Positions 36,001 to 49,100 of a stretch of DNA of 64,000 nt are shown in pieces (the first letter of the stretch is position 1; each line of letters begins with the position of its first letter). The position numbers and the translations under genes were made by a program. The DNA lies in NCBI RefSeq assembly GCF_000327385.1, contig NW_008708133.1:997255-1061254 (forward strand), written 5' to 3'. The notes below the pieces were generated by a model that searched no databases, was not told where the DNA came from, and worked only from the letters and a program-made list of their open reading frames with translations. The stretch is from Lottia gigantea. Its lineage: Eukaryota; Mollusca; Gastropoda; Lottiidae.

Positions 36001-38410
36001 AACGAACAGACCGACAGACAGACCGACAAGGGCAACCACAATATACGACCATACTTACGTGTGGGCGTTTAAAAATCAAATGAAGGTCAAAGTCATCAAA
36101 GGTCAAGGTCATGAGAAAAAAAACATCAACTGAAAGTTGCAAAAAAGCAAAAGCAAAATTCAAAGATCAGCTCCAAAATCAACAAAACGCACATCCAATT
36201 TCGAGTTTAACAAAAGTGTCTCATAACAATATGGCAGCCAAAATATTACTTAATTTTTTTTCTGATCAGTATAGGTTTTGTTGCGCTATATTTATTACAC
36301 CGAAGTAGTTCAACTGGAAATGAGAATCGATTTCCATTAGAACCAGAAGTGAAGTCAAAAGTTTCAGATCAATTGGACAAAAACAAAAAAGGTTTTTTTT
36401 GGATAAAAATTGCAAATTTTGTGTTATTTTTATGTGTTTTTTTTCCTTTGTACACATGTAAATAACATTGTTTAAACCCAGTGTTCTTACCTATTTTTTC
36501 ACCTTTAAATTCAGCATCTTTACATTCATCATAAAGATCAGTACAAAAATCAGAACAAACTCTTGCTCGTCTGCCAATAAAATAATGTGAAATGAAAATT
36601 AGTGTTTAGTATTTTGTAGAATAGTTTACTTCATCTGTAGGATCCATTTTTTAATTTAAAATAATATGCATGAAAACCTGTGTAAGTAAATTTTCATCTT
36701 CGAAATTTTAGAAACTTTCGATGGAAGATAATAATAGCTTACTTCTTGAAGAATTGAAGCATAACCTTATAACTGATTATCAGCATAATTCTGATCCAAA
36801 AGAAAATTGAAAAGGCTAGTAAAAAAAATATAACATACTGTTTATACCAAATATGTTGATCAGGACTACAAAAAAAACACATCAAATAATTCATCATATT
36901 AGCACAAGTTTTTGATGCTGCAAACAATGGACCCATTTTAGAGAAAACTGAAGTAACTTCTGTTCTCTTACAACAAGCTTTCTCTGTATACCATGAACAA
37001 TTAACTAAACCACTTGTATATTCTGCAAACCGGTTATCATCTGCAAATTTGAAATATCCTTTTTTCATGAAAATATTCTATAATTAATATGCACAAACCT
37101 CAATACATATAGATTTTTCTTATTCCTTATTGGCTCTCATATAGTTAAACATAGGCTTGCAGCAAGTCTCGCAAGCGAATACGCCCACCAGCAGCTTGAT
37201 AAAGAGCTAAATGTGAACTGTAAAACAAACTCTATTTCGTAGCCTGTAGAGTGAGCACAAGCCAAAAAAGTGAAAAAAACGCGATATCAGCGTTTTATGA
37301 GATATCTCTCAAGAAAATCATCGGATCCTCACCACATTCAATAGTGCACATCTTTATAATGATATTGACACACATACAAAAGATCAAAAGATTTCATTGA
37401 GAATTGTAGGCTGTAGAGTGAGCACGAGCCATAAAAGTGAAAAAAACAAACAAACGCGATATCAGAGTTTTATGCGATAACTCTCAAGAAAATCATCGAA
37501 TCATCACCAAATTCAATAGTGAACATCTTCATAATGATATTGACACACATACAAAAGATCAAAAGAATCTATAGAGAATTGTAGTCTGTAGAGTGAGCAC
37601 GAGCCAAAAAAGTGAAGAAAAAAAAACGAACGCGATATCAGAGTTTTATGCAATATCTCTAGAGAAAATCATCGGATCATCACCAAATTCAATAGTGTAC
37701 ATCTTCATAATGATATTGACACACATACAAAAGATCAAAAGAATTAGTGACACTAATTGCATAAAAAAGCCAAACAAACAAATCGAAAAATGATAGCACA
37801 AAGTCATTGCCCTAGTTTGTTTAAAACTGAAATGAAATGAAATGAGTTTTACATCCTACTTTTCTGCACCATTTGTTTAGAACTGAAAAGCACAGTTGCA
37901 ATCAGTTGCTGATGGTCAGAGGAAAACTTTTATCTAATCATTGACTTGAGTAGTCAATATCTGCAATCATCCTGTATTCCCACAGTTAACCATATCAAAC
38001 AGCATTCCGAAAAACAAAAGATTTGCATTTGGTAGAGCACATGTCATTTATTGGGCAGCATAACACCACTCTTAACCGTTGACTTAGACCTTGTTTATCA
38101 TGAAACTTTACTTTGTGACCTAGGCCAGTGTTTTTAACAGACTATGTTCTCATCACAATCTAACACTGGACTCTTTCAAAAGCAGGTCGACTTCAGACCC
38201 TCTCAGAGCCGGATCATTTGTTGGAGCCTGTGAGGTTGAATAGATTCAGTGTGTCTATGCAATGGAAGAATTAATGGCATTACACTTACAAAAATAAGTA
38301 CAAACTTGCTTGGGCTCCTCATATGTGACTTCATTTGTACAGAAAACATATGAGGAGAGCACAGCTACAAGAAAAAATAAATTAAATATATATTCGATCA
38401 ACATTTTCAT
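33089..38410 (-). CDS. Folate-receptor-like cysteine-rich surface protein, 4 exons
   Basis: Exons 38410-38290, 37040-36839, 36570-36491 and 33261-33089 join in phase to 191 residues. Residues 1-24 are a signal peptide (KMLIEYIFNLFFLVAVLSS). Cys-rich body: NCSWYTEKACC, CANMMNYLMCFFCSPDQHIW, RVCSDFCTDLYDECKD, FCEAQDF and DSGCF. The CSW...CC...CSPD and C-x3-C patterns resemble the folate receptor / riboflavin-binding fold. The C-terminus is hydrophobic and ends at the stop, as in GPI-anchor signals. It is therefore probably an outer-surface binding protein; ligand unknown. Exon 2 has two in-phase donors: GTATGT (used here) and GTAAGC at 36742, which would add a hydrophobic stretch in mid-domain. 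An upstream in-frame Met at 38500 exists, but the signal peptide favours 38410. The 3.2-kb intron 3 is packed with repeats. Confidence 0.75.
33345..34250. repeat. Dispersed repeat family B (folate-receptor-like gene intron 3)
   Basis: Contains GAAAGTATCAGCAAATAGCC, TTCAAAATGCATACAGCTAT, GACATCAAATATGAAAG and GGTCAATGACCTTTGA phrases. These follow the same order as in the repeat at 410-1640. Two partly repeated halves are visible (33430-33680 and 33990-34240). No coding capacity. Confidence 0.6.
34256..36074. mobile_element. Composite family A element with ~100-bp inverted ends and a nested relative
   Basis: The left end (TATACGCCCACACATAAG, ATATTGTGGTTGTTCACATT, GTGCTCACTCTACAGACTAC) is mirrored at the right end (GTAGTCTGTAGAGTGAGCAC, AAATGTGAACGAACAGACCG, CCACAATATACGACC, GTGTGGGCGTTTA). 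Inside, 34562-35480 looks like a second element in reverse (TATACGCCCACATGAAATGG, GTCGGTCCGTCCGTCCGC, repeated GAGTTATTGCCCTTGTTCTT). It is followed by three ~172-bp monomers near 35501, 35679 and 35851. Nesting or arm exchange is inferred from order and orientation. Confidence 0.7.
37140..37745. mobile_element. Family A element with three ~175-bp monomers (folate-receptor-like gene intron 1)
   Basis: Starts near GCAAGCGAATACGCCCACC. Three monomers then share CGATATCAGAGTTTTATGC, AAAATCATCGGATCATCACC, TTCATAATGATATTGACACA and GTAGAGTGAGCACGAGCC with those at 35501-36000. The right terminus is not evident, so the copy is probably truncated. Confidence 0.6.
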
Positions 38411-38675
38411 AAATTTATGTGAAATGAAATCGATCAAAGAAATTTTCCGACCATTATTGTTTACGGATGATAACAGATTTAAGATTTTATACCTTACCAA
38501 AACGAAAATACAGTAAATCTAGACTTCTTGGTGATTAATTGCTACCTAGACATTGAGCCATAATTATATTTATTTTAATCATTCTGAATATCACATGATT
38601 GAATAAAACTGTAGAATCTATTATTACAAATGCCAAATTTATATGAAAATAAAATTTTGGGTATCCAATTCCAAG
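38411..38675. promoter_or_regulatory. Shared bidirectional promoter region, folate-receptor-like gene / ALG3
   Basis: Only 265 bp separate the two divergent start codons, so both promoters and 5' UTRs must lie here or overlap. The ALG3 start sits in AAGATGGCAGCC, close to a YY1 consensus that overlaps initiator ATGs in many housekeeping genes. No TATA box is obvious in a plausible place. Inferred from layout. Confidence 0.55.
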
Positions 38676-41600
38676 ATGGCAGCCTCCGTGAAAAAAATTA
38701 CCGAAAAAGATTCTAAGAAATCTGCACTATCTCGGTTCAAGAAATTCATTTTCGACCCCAATTATGCTATTCCTGCCATGTTTCTTATGCTGATGTCAGA
38801 AATCGTGGTCAATGTTTTGGTTATTCACAAAATAAAGTGTAAGTACAATGTAAACAAATCCTCACACATGATATCTAGGGGAGGTAACTCAGTCATATTA
38901 AGACCTAAATCTAAAATATTAAAATGAATTTTAAAAAATTCAAGGACTTCAGTATCATTATCATAACCCACCACTAAGCATGACCATGGGTCTCAGTCTT
39001 CAGAGTTTTAGTAAGCCTAGTATTTCTCTCTGCACATAGTGATATTCTTCAAGAACACGGCCTGTTATTCTTATAATTGTGTACAATTGCATACCTTTTA
39101 GTATAAGCTTTTATAAGAGATACTCTCTTATAGAAGCATTAGCCTAGGTGTATTGTATGGAATAAAGGGTTAGGCCTATATAATAAGTATACAATGTATT
39201 GAATTTTGCTACACAGCCTATTTGTTTATGCTCAAGACAGTAGGCTAACACCTCTATCATTACATTTTCTGGCAATTAAATAAAGGACTGGTACCAAAAA
39301 AAAAATAAATAATCACCTGTTTTGTTAAATATATTTTATTTTCATTCCAATAGATACTGAAATTGATTGGAGAGCTTACATGCAAGAGGTGGAAGGCTTT
39401 ATAAATGGCACCTATGATTATATGTTATTAAAGGGAGATACAGGACCATTAGTGTAAGATTACAGGGCAGATATTTACATTGAGCAAAAAAATTGCAGCC
39501 CTTGAATCAAAAATTGATGTTCAGAATGCAGTAACACCTATATGGAGATTTTAAACAGCTGACACAATCACAAATCAGATGATCAGATCCCAACTTGAGC
39601 CTCAAATCTTCAATTTTGATTTTTCAAGTTTAAATCTTTAAGAATGAATTGGGACACAGTACAGTCTGTCTAATTTACATTGTAACAATGATCTACTTTG
39701 GGAAAAATCATGCATTAGACAAAAATGTTACAAAAAAATGGATTAGAGTGCAATGGATACCTTGAAGTGTTGTATTTTCTTATATTTTTTATAGATATCC
39801 TGCAGGTTTTGTTTATATCTATACAGCTTTATATTATATAACAGATCATGGAGTAAATATCAGATTAGCTCAGTATATATTTGCTATCTTATATATCCTG
39901 ACCTTATTAGTTGTGTTTGATATATATCGGTGGGCAAGAAGAGTAAGTATATGATATTGCATCGTATCATAAATACTGGTCTTGACATGGTCTTATTAAC
40001 CCGTATTAAACTAAGCCCACTGCACTTCGTTTTGTGGGCATGGAAATGAGATTGGTGCTATTTAAAAACGGAAATGAGTCTGAGATAATTCTATACATGG
40101 CAAGTCACTTTAAAAACTCAAAAATACAAATAGAATATTAATCACATGATCTAGATTTATTGGTGTAATTCCATTTTGAAGGATTGGTAATATCCTTTTT
40201 ATCAGAACATTTTGTTAATATACTCTTTTTCTTGGGCGAAATAATATAAAATTCCTACAAAATTGGTCACAATTAATTTTACATTATTTTCAGGTCCCAC
40301 CATATGCATTCTGCTTTATGTGTTGTGCATCATATAGAATACACTCTATCTATATACTACGACTATTCAATGATCCAGTAGCTATGTTATTTATGTATAT
40401 AGCTATAGATTTATTTATCAGACAACATTGGACACTTGGATGTCTTATGTATAGGTAAAAGATTTTCAAAATTTTACAAATTGAAAATTTTTACTTTTTT
40501 CTGGCTGCTGAAGCTCAGTGAGTTAGATATTTCTTTACTAATCTTGTGATGCGATTGCAACATATAAACTTGGAATAATCTTCAAGCAATAAAACAATTG
40601 TGTTTTGTGCTTTGGAATGTTGCCTGAAAAAAGTGGATGATCATTAAATGATTTCTTTCAATAAATATACTCTGCAACATAGTGAGCAAGATCATCAGAT
40701 TTTGTCATAATGAAACTACATGTATAATGATTTATTATTTATTTGTTATAGTTTAGGAGTTTCTATCAAGATGAATTTGTTACTATTTAGTCCAGCTTTG
40801 TTTATATTATTAATGATATCACAAGGTACATTAGGTACTATCAAACATCTAACTGTTTGTGCCTTGCCCCAGGTAGGTGGTTGTATATACCTATATTATT
40901 GATCAGCCAAGTTCTATCACATTGTACTGTTTTGTGTCATACACAGCTCTGGATATCTTATGAAGTCTAAAGCAAGAGGGAAATGGATTTAATTTATGAG
41001 TAATTTTATCTTCAGGTATTACTGGCAATTCCTTTTTTAAAAGTAAATGCTGTAGGATATGTTATGAGATCATTTGATCTGGGACGTCAGTTTTTCTATA
41101 AATGGACAGTCAATTGGAGATTGATACAAGAAGAAGTATTTTTAAATCGTAATTTCCAGTTGGCTTTACTAGCTAGCCATATTTTGCTGTTATTGATATT
41201 TATTTTTATCAAATTCAGAAAGTAAGTACTTTAATAGCGAACTATTAAAGTCAAAAATTTCATTGATTTTTGCTGGATGTAGATATAACATATGACAATG
41301 CAACTGGTGCTGTTCTGTTTTTTCCATATCCAGCTATTCTGTAGACTATGATTTAGTACTTAGGTCTTTTAGATTTTTAAATACAACCCTCTGATCATTA
41401 AAGTTTTGAGTTTGACTGTTAAATTCAGAACTGTTTAACAGTCTAAAGCCGATCAAAAACAAGATTTTATGTTGACTAATTATTTTATTGCAGACTATAT
41501 CCTAATGTATCATTCAGTATATGGATGTCACCTTATAAAAGAAGATTAAATGCTAACCGTATCCTTTTCTATGACAGGAAATTTGGACAGGTGATAGTGC

Positions 41601-42341
41601 CTCACAATCTATCGTTCTATCAATTTTTGATCTGGACACAAAAGATACCACAGTTTGCGTTTGATTTTGTTGAAACCTGGTATGCATCACCAATATATCA
41701 GATGAGTTAGAGTTTATTAAATTTCTGATATACATATTGTGAGTTATTGCCAATATGCATCAAAATTAACCTGTGAATACATACTGCATATCTGATATTG
41801 ATGAAAAATAATAGAATGTATGGCCTTAACTTGAATAAATAGAAATTTTATTACCATTACTAACAGTGAATTTAATTGGAATGAGTTTTAGTAGATCATT
41901 ACATTACCAGTTTTATATTTGGTATTTTCATGGTTTACATTATTTATTATGGTCCACACCTTTACCTACAGTTATTAGGTGAGTTTCAACTTTTCTATCT
42001 CACTGTATTGCATTCAAATCATCTTTAAGATTATCACTAATATTCTGGCAATGAAAGTCCATGTCACTTTTGGAGCATTTTTAAGAACCTAGTTTTGTGC
42101 AAGTTTTATTTTGATCAACAAGAAGAAAGAATATGAAGCCATCAGAAAATTTTCTTAATTTACTTTTTTTCTCCACAGAATGCTTACATTAGGCGTAATG
42201 GAATTATCATGGAATACTTATCCTTCCACGGTGGAAAGTAGTACAATGTTACATGTTTGTCATGGAGTAATAATTTTAGGACTATTATTCAGTTCTGCTT
42301 TTAATGAAAGTAGTCCAGTGGAACATAAAAAGAAGAAATGA
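38676..42341 (+). CDS. ALG3: ALG3, Dol-P-Man:Man5GlcNAc2-PP-Dol alpha-1,3-mannosyltransferase
   Basis: ER membrane enzyme that adds the first dolichol-phosphate-mannose-derived mannose to the luminal N-glycan precursor (Man5 to Man6). Exons 38676-38838, 39354-39453, 39795-39942, 40294-40454, 40752-40872, 41016-41221, 41494-41558, 41843-41978, 42179-42341 join to 420 residues, near the usual length. Family signatures: [20 protein letters not shown] followed by [59 protein letters not shown], and [10 protein letters not shown] near the C-terminus. There are many hydrophobic helices, and the C-terminus is a KKKK tail fitting ER retention. The eighth exon is reached by a U12-type intron. The Met at 38676 (AAGATGGCA context) is preferred over the in-frame Met at 38643, as it starts nearer the conserved region. 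Confidence 0.96.
41559..41842 (+). other. ALG3: U12-type (minor spliceosome) intron in ALG3
   Basis: The donor reads C|GTATCCTTTT, a full match to the U12 5' splice site GTATCCTTT. Eleven bases before the acceptor AG lies GGCCTTAAC, close to the branch consensus TTCCTTAAC. There is no polypyrimidine tract before AAATAG|AA. Joining here restores the family sequence NANQILL...TVNLIGM in phase; other nearby donor/acceptor choices do not. Confidence 0.88.
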
Positions 42342-45300
42342 ATTGACTTGTGTATTAAAAAGAAGATTACTATTTGGTCAATGTCTTCCATGATTGAGGT
42401 GCTAGTCAGTGTGAGTTATTGTTGATAAAATGATTGTAATTTTTATTTAAATTATAGAGCATAATAAGAAACTGAATATCTTTTTATTTTTCAAAAGTGG
42501 CAAGATCTAAGTTTTAAATTCCTCTCTGATGAAATAGAAAGCAAATGACATTTTGTTGACTGGAGCCCCATGCTATTGATATGCATTTCAGATAAAAAAA
42601 AAAACAAAAAAAAATCAACAGGAGAGCTTTTCTTCAGAAATGGGGGTTTCAAAATTGTACAACAACCTAAGTTTGCAAAGTCACTAAAAAGATACTAATG
42701 AAGAATTAGTTGTTTCTGATCAGCCGAGACAGTAGCCTAGGATGATGTTGACATTATTCTGCATCATTCGCTCGCTCAAAAATTAATATTTCCTCATCTG
42801 AATTGATAACAAAATGTACATTAGCAAAAGACTTTTTTTTTATTCCATATACTGATAGTATATTTGTATACAGGAATATAATATACAAAACATTAATAGC
42901 CATAAAAAATGATAACAACAAAAATACTTAACATAAAATATCAATTATGTTTTACAGATTATAGTAACCTTATAAAATTAATGTCTGACTGAAATATCAA
43001 TGAATCTATAGTTCTAACAAGATCTTTCTGATCTAGGTGCAAATATGAGCAGTCCACTTTACTGTAGAATAATAGTAATACATATTCTACAGACTAATTA
43101 ATAAAACTACTTAAAAAATAAAATGGACTGCTTGAATCAAACCTGGTTGAGTAGAAATATCTGACACTAACTGTATTTTCCTAATGTGTCAACTATAAAG
43201 TTATTTGTGAATCACTATACTGATTGCGTATTATTGTTGACAGAAGATATATTTCAACATTTACAAATACAGGAGCTACAAAACAACATAAATGGACTAC
43301 AGCTAGAATAGAAATGAAAGATTTAGAGAATGATAGATGAAAGCACATGGAGAAATATTATAAATTATTAACTAAAAAAATGAACACAATTACTAATACT
43401 TTCTTATTGTACATATAATTTCCTCATCTAGTTTTATTTATTGGTAGCCATTTTGGTTTTAATTCAGAATTCTGGTATTTAAAAAAAAAAGAACAATCTA
43501 TGATCAAATTAAAAGCTTATTCTTTTTAAAAATATAAGTGTTGCTAGGTTTCCCTTTATTCTATAATAATATAATTTAAAATAGGAATGTAAGATTACAT
43601 GTATGACAATGGCACAATATATGTCATGGCATTGATGAAAATATAAAATTAATCAAAATGTAATGAAATAGTGACAGTCCTTGTCTCTAGTTGGTAAAAT
43701 GTCATTATGACTAACATTGAGCTCTGGTATTTCTTCACTTGTCACCTTTATTAAAATCTTAAGATAACACTAAAACAATATTGTAATATTAATGTGATGG
43801 GTATATTAGAATATTTGGCTCTCCAACACTAAAAACTATTGTATGTTATACATTATGTATTATTTGTATAAATGATCATTCATAGAACATTTTTTTCTAT
43901 GGTATATAGTGGAGCAAAGAACTTTGTGCACATCTGGCCACACATCAAAACATAAACTAAATGCAGAAATCGTTAATTAGTTTCAATTACCTTTTATTTT
44001 ATCTCAAAAGTATGTATATTGTGTTTATGTTTTAAAATATTACCAAATGAGCACAAAACTAATGTGTGACATGACTGTCAAATTAATATAGAATATGGTA
44101 TTGAGTGGAATGTAAACAATATTGACCAATAAACAAACAATAATAACAAATATAAGATAAATAATAAACAAAGAATGACTGATTACTACTATTGAACAAT
44201 GTGTAAGTTTAAATATAAACAATTATAGTTTTTTTTATTAACAACATTGTCTTTATATTACATTTTAAGTTCAACCAGATTTTTGAAGCATTCATTACTT
44301 GCTGAATAATTTATGGATCACCAGATGTACAAGTTTATTCAAATCAAATATATTTAAGTAAAGTCAAATATTTTGTGTGAAATACTTATGTGAACATGAA
44401 TATGTTTTGAAAGATTATCATTATCTATTAATTAGTTTATAAAAGAAATAAAGTTATTTGGAGTGTGGTTAAATTATATTATAAAAGTATAAATTTGGTA
44501 GTATTACATAATGATATGTGTTTAAGATATGATTTATCTATAAAAATGGTTTATTTTCATTAGTTGAATATCTTTGGTTTAGGATTGTATACAGATCTTA
44601 TAAAATAGTTTCAATATTATTGAACAAGGAATGTGCAGCTTCGAAATATTTTTTCTTCAAGATAAACAAATATTGTTATGATCTGTTCGCAATGTTATAT
44701 AAGTTCTATATCTAATGAAATCTGTTCTATATAAATTTATATTGAAGATTTTCACGAAGTTAAATACAATTATCAACAAATGTACACTAATCAACAAATC
44801 ATTAAAGATGATATAAAAGTGATGTATTAACATTATGCCATCATCTAAAAGTAGGTTTATATACCTACTACATTGATAAATCATATACACTCAATTACTA
44901 AGACCTATTGAAATAAGCAATATTTACATGAATCCTTCAACCTAATTTTTATTAAATTGCCTGTTTAGAATCTGTTATACATAGGATTATAAAATGCCCT
45001 AAAATAGGCATTTGCCAGATCAAGACAATAATTGCCTATAACTCAATATCATCTTTCAGCTTTAGACTGTCTAACTTATCCAACTAATTAAATACTGACT
45101 CCATTAATCAGTGCATTGAAATATATAAGAAAACCCAAAAGATCAACTGTTTGTATTGAACAGTCTATTGCACTATCAGATCTATTGAACATTTAAATTC
45201 TCAAATACATATTATCTAAATATATTGTCATTGACTTCCATAGATCTACAACATGTCAAATTTTTAATATGAGCCAGAGATCAAAGTGTGTAAATTCTTA

Positions 45301-46131
45301 TAAAAAAAAGTATGAAATTAACTTATTATTTGCCATATTGCTTAATTACAATTATTTTTTCATTATTTTAGGTTTTGAAAATTACAAATGTTTTATCATC
45401 ATCATCTAATCTAAGTTTAATATTCTTTTGCAGAAAACATATTGAGCATCAACACTATGAATGAAATTTCAACATTGACTTTGCTAAACTATTTTTATTA
45501 CCTTCATAGCATGAATTAATAAAAATATCAATGAGATTAACAGGCAGTGATCATGAATTCCAATTCTAAAATTCACCAATAACAAAAATGACTATGTTTA
45601 AGCAATATACAGAATTCATAAGTACACTTATAGTGAAACTAAAATGGATACATATTCATGTTCAATGTACATAAAATGATAAGTATAAATAAAGCATGAT
45701 TATTGTGTGGTATTAACATTTAAAGCACCATAATTTAAGCATGAATCAATTAAGCATATAGATCAATTACATCACATGTCATTGAAGCATAATGAATAGG
45801 TTCATAAAGCAATGATAAAACTTGATATATCAAAATTTCTGAAAAACATATTAAATATGTTCAGATATTGAAAATTTCTGAAATGTGATGTGAATTTAGT
45901 AGATTTTTCTATATATGAATATTATATGCCACAATTAATTAAGCAAAAATATAATAAAATGGTGTAAGTTATAAGGTTATATATATATACTGTCCCTGCA
46001 ATGTATAATGGATCAATCTAACTCCTTAATTTCTAAACAGAGTTTTAAGGAAACATTATAAGGTCTTGTTTGATCCAGCAAACACAACATCTTCAATACT
46101 CTTTGTTTTTCTTCAAACTTCATTCCAGTGG
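42342..46131. other. Convergent intergenic region, ALG3 and ephexin 3' ends
   Basis: About 3.8 kb of very AT-rich DNA between the stop codons of two convergent genes, probably holding both 3' UTRs. I see no ORF with family features, no RNA gene and no clear repeat. Confidence 0.5.
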
Positions 46132-49100
46132 CTAGGCCCTACTGTCTCTCTTGTATTCTTCAGAAGCTTTAATTAACAGTCTGTAACGCATCTTAAGATT
46201 ACGAGCTCTAACGTGAGAATTTAAAATTTCTTCTGTATGATCAACAGGAAACCAGCCACGTTCACCATCATGGATTCGTTCCCCTTCAAACATTCCTAAA
46301 ATTTTCATTCAACTCATAACACTGTTATAAATATCATAAATTTCGAATTGACAAAATGATATAATTTATTAAACTTTTAAACATTTAAAATTCTAAATAA
46401 TAATATTTATCCTTCAAATTGTAACATTACAAATAACAGACTCACTAAAAGATTAAACTTCAAAGCTATTAGGGGAGATAGCAAATATGGGACATATAAT
46501 AAGCAATCATCAAATTTATTTTAAACGATATGATCATTCAATTGAAATAAAATTTCTTTTCTAATGTTCTATTCCAAAAATTTTAATACAGTAAAAAGTT
46601 TTTGTAGAAATGTTTTTTAAAGTGTTCTGCTGTCATACAGGAACTGAAAAGATTTTTCTTCAAATTATGTAAATCTTTTACTTTCTATTCAATAAAAAAG
46701 AAAAAAGGGGGAAAGGCCTAGCAAGCAGTTTTATTTTACCTTCAGAATCATTATTCTGTAAATATAGTTGAAATATTATAAGAGTAAGGTTAAAGTTCAA
46801 ACAAATAAATGGATAACAGAGAAACATAAATCATGTACCATTTGAAAAAAAAACTATGCAAATCAATCAGTAAATTTTTTATCTGGGTAACTGTTATGGG
46901 TGAGTACAAATCAAACAAGACACACTTACCATCTTTGGATTTTTTAAGAACATTAATAACGTCAGACACTTCTAATGATAATTCATCAGATTCTCTACCA
47001 ACATATTTCTTTATACATTGAACTTGTGGACAATCTACAATAAACAACATATTTCTTTATACATTGAACTTGTTGATATTCTACCATAAACCACATATTC
47101 CATTATACATTGAACTTGTTAATAATGAACAATAAACAACATATTTCTTAATGCATTGAACTTGTGGACAATCTACAATAAACTACATATTTCTTTATGC
47201 ATTGAACTTGTTGATAATCTACAATAAACTACATATTTCTTTATACATTGAACTTGTTGATAATCTACAATAAAAAACATATTTCTTTATACATTGAACT
47301 TTTTGATATTCTACTATAAACCACATATTCCATTATACATTGAACTTGTGGACAATCTACAATAAACTACATATTTCTTTATGCATTGAACTTGTTGATA
47401 ATCTACAATAAAAAACATATTTCTTTATACATTGAACTTGTTGATATTCTACTATAGACCACATATTCCATTATACATTGAACTTGTTAATGATCTACAA
47501 TAAACAACATACTTCTTTATACATTGAACTTGTTGATAATCTACAATAAAAAACATATTTCTTTATACATTGAACTTGTTGATAATCTACAATAAACAAC
47601 ATACTTCTTTATACATTGAACTTGTTGATAATCTACAATAAAAAACATATTTCTTTATACATTGAACTTGTTGATAATCTACTATAAACCACATATTCCA
47701 TTATACATTGAACTTGTTAATGATCAACAATAAACAAAATTCTTTATACATTGAACTTGCGGATAATTAAGGAATGACCTTAACATTTTTTCAGTTTATC
47801 GTTGTATAAACAGAAAAAACCTGTGTACACTTATGTATAAACTGCTACACGAATTTATACAATGTACACAGGTTTTTTCTGTTTATACATCGATAAACTG
47901 AAAAAATGTTCAGGTCATTCCTTATAATTAAATCAACTTGAATACGTGTTTAAATATTTATCTAAAATAACAACAAACTAAGGCACTAAATACCTAAAAT
48001 TTAAACATAACGTTAATGAACTGATACACACACTATAGACGTCCTAGAGAACAGCCAATAAGCAATAAGTAGGTCACCTATTTATAGTCTACTGTCTACT
48101 GCTTGAAAGTTGACGGAGCAGCCACATTTAAAGTTCAATCATTGAAAGAAGAGTTCGAAAAAAGTCTAAAAATCATGATTTTGTTGATATTTGGAGAGTG
48201 CACATTCGAAAGAATTTGGAAAATACCATAATCATTCAGTGAAATGTAGATTTCTGCTCTGGTGACGTTCGAAGGAAAGACATCGACGCTGTGTAGTGGC
48301 CACGTCAATCAAACTCAATGATTAAAGTAGTCTGTTAAGGGGTGGAGCTTATATTTACATTCCATTTACACAGATATAAACCGAATTCAATGTGTTATCC
48401 AATCAAATTGTGTGATACCGTGTAATTCTTCTACAATAAACAGCATATTTCTTTATGCATTGAACTTGTTGGTAATCTACAATAAACATATTTCTTCATG
48501 CATTGAACTTGTGGATAATCTAACATAAACATATTTCTTTATGCATGGAAGTTGTGGATAATCTACAATAAACAACATATTTCTTTATACATTGAACTTG
48601 TTGATATTCTACTATAAATCACATATTCCATTATACATTGAACTTGTTGATAATCTAAAATAAACATATTTCTTTATGCATTGAACTTGTTGATAATCTA
48701 AAATAAACATATTTCTTTATACATTGAACTTGTTGATAATCTACAATAAAAAACATTTCTTTATACATTGAACTTGTGGATAATCTACAATAAACATATT
48801 TCTTTGTGCATTGAACTTGTTGATAATCTACAATAAACAACATATTTCTTTATACATTGAACTTGTTGATAATCTACTATAAACCACATATTTCTTTAAG
48901 CATTGAACTTGTGGATAATCTACAATAAACAACATATTTCTTTATGCATTGAACTTGTTGATAATCTACTATAAACAACGTATTTCTTTAAGCATTGAAC
49001 TTTTTGATAATCTACAATAAACAACATATTTCTTTATACATTGAACTTGTGGATAATCTACAATAAACAACATATTTCTTTAAGCATTGAACTTTTTGAT

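Noticed and set aside
36743-36838. Hydrophobic stretch as part of the main folate-receptor-like protein
   Set aside because: An alternative in-phase donor GTATGT removes it and gives a continuous Cys-rich domain, so the shorter exon was preferred.
41494-41710. Reading ALG3 exon 7 on through the 61-codon frame
   Set aside because: It loses the conserved [10 protein letters not shown] continuation; the U12 donor at 41559 restores phase and similarity.
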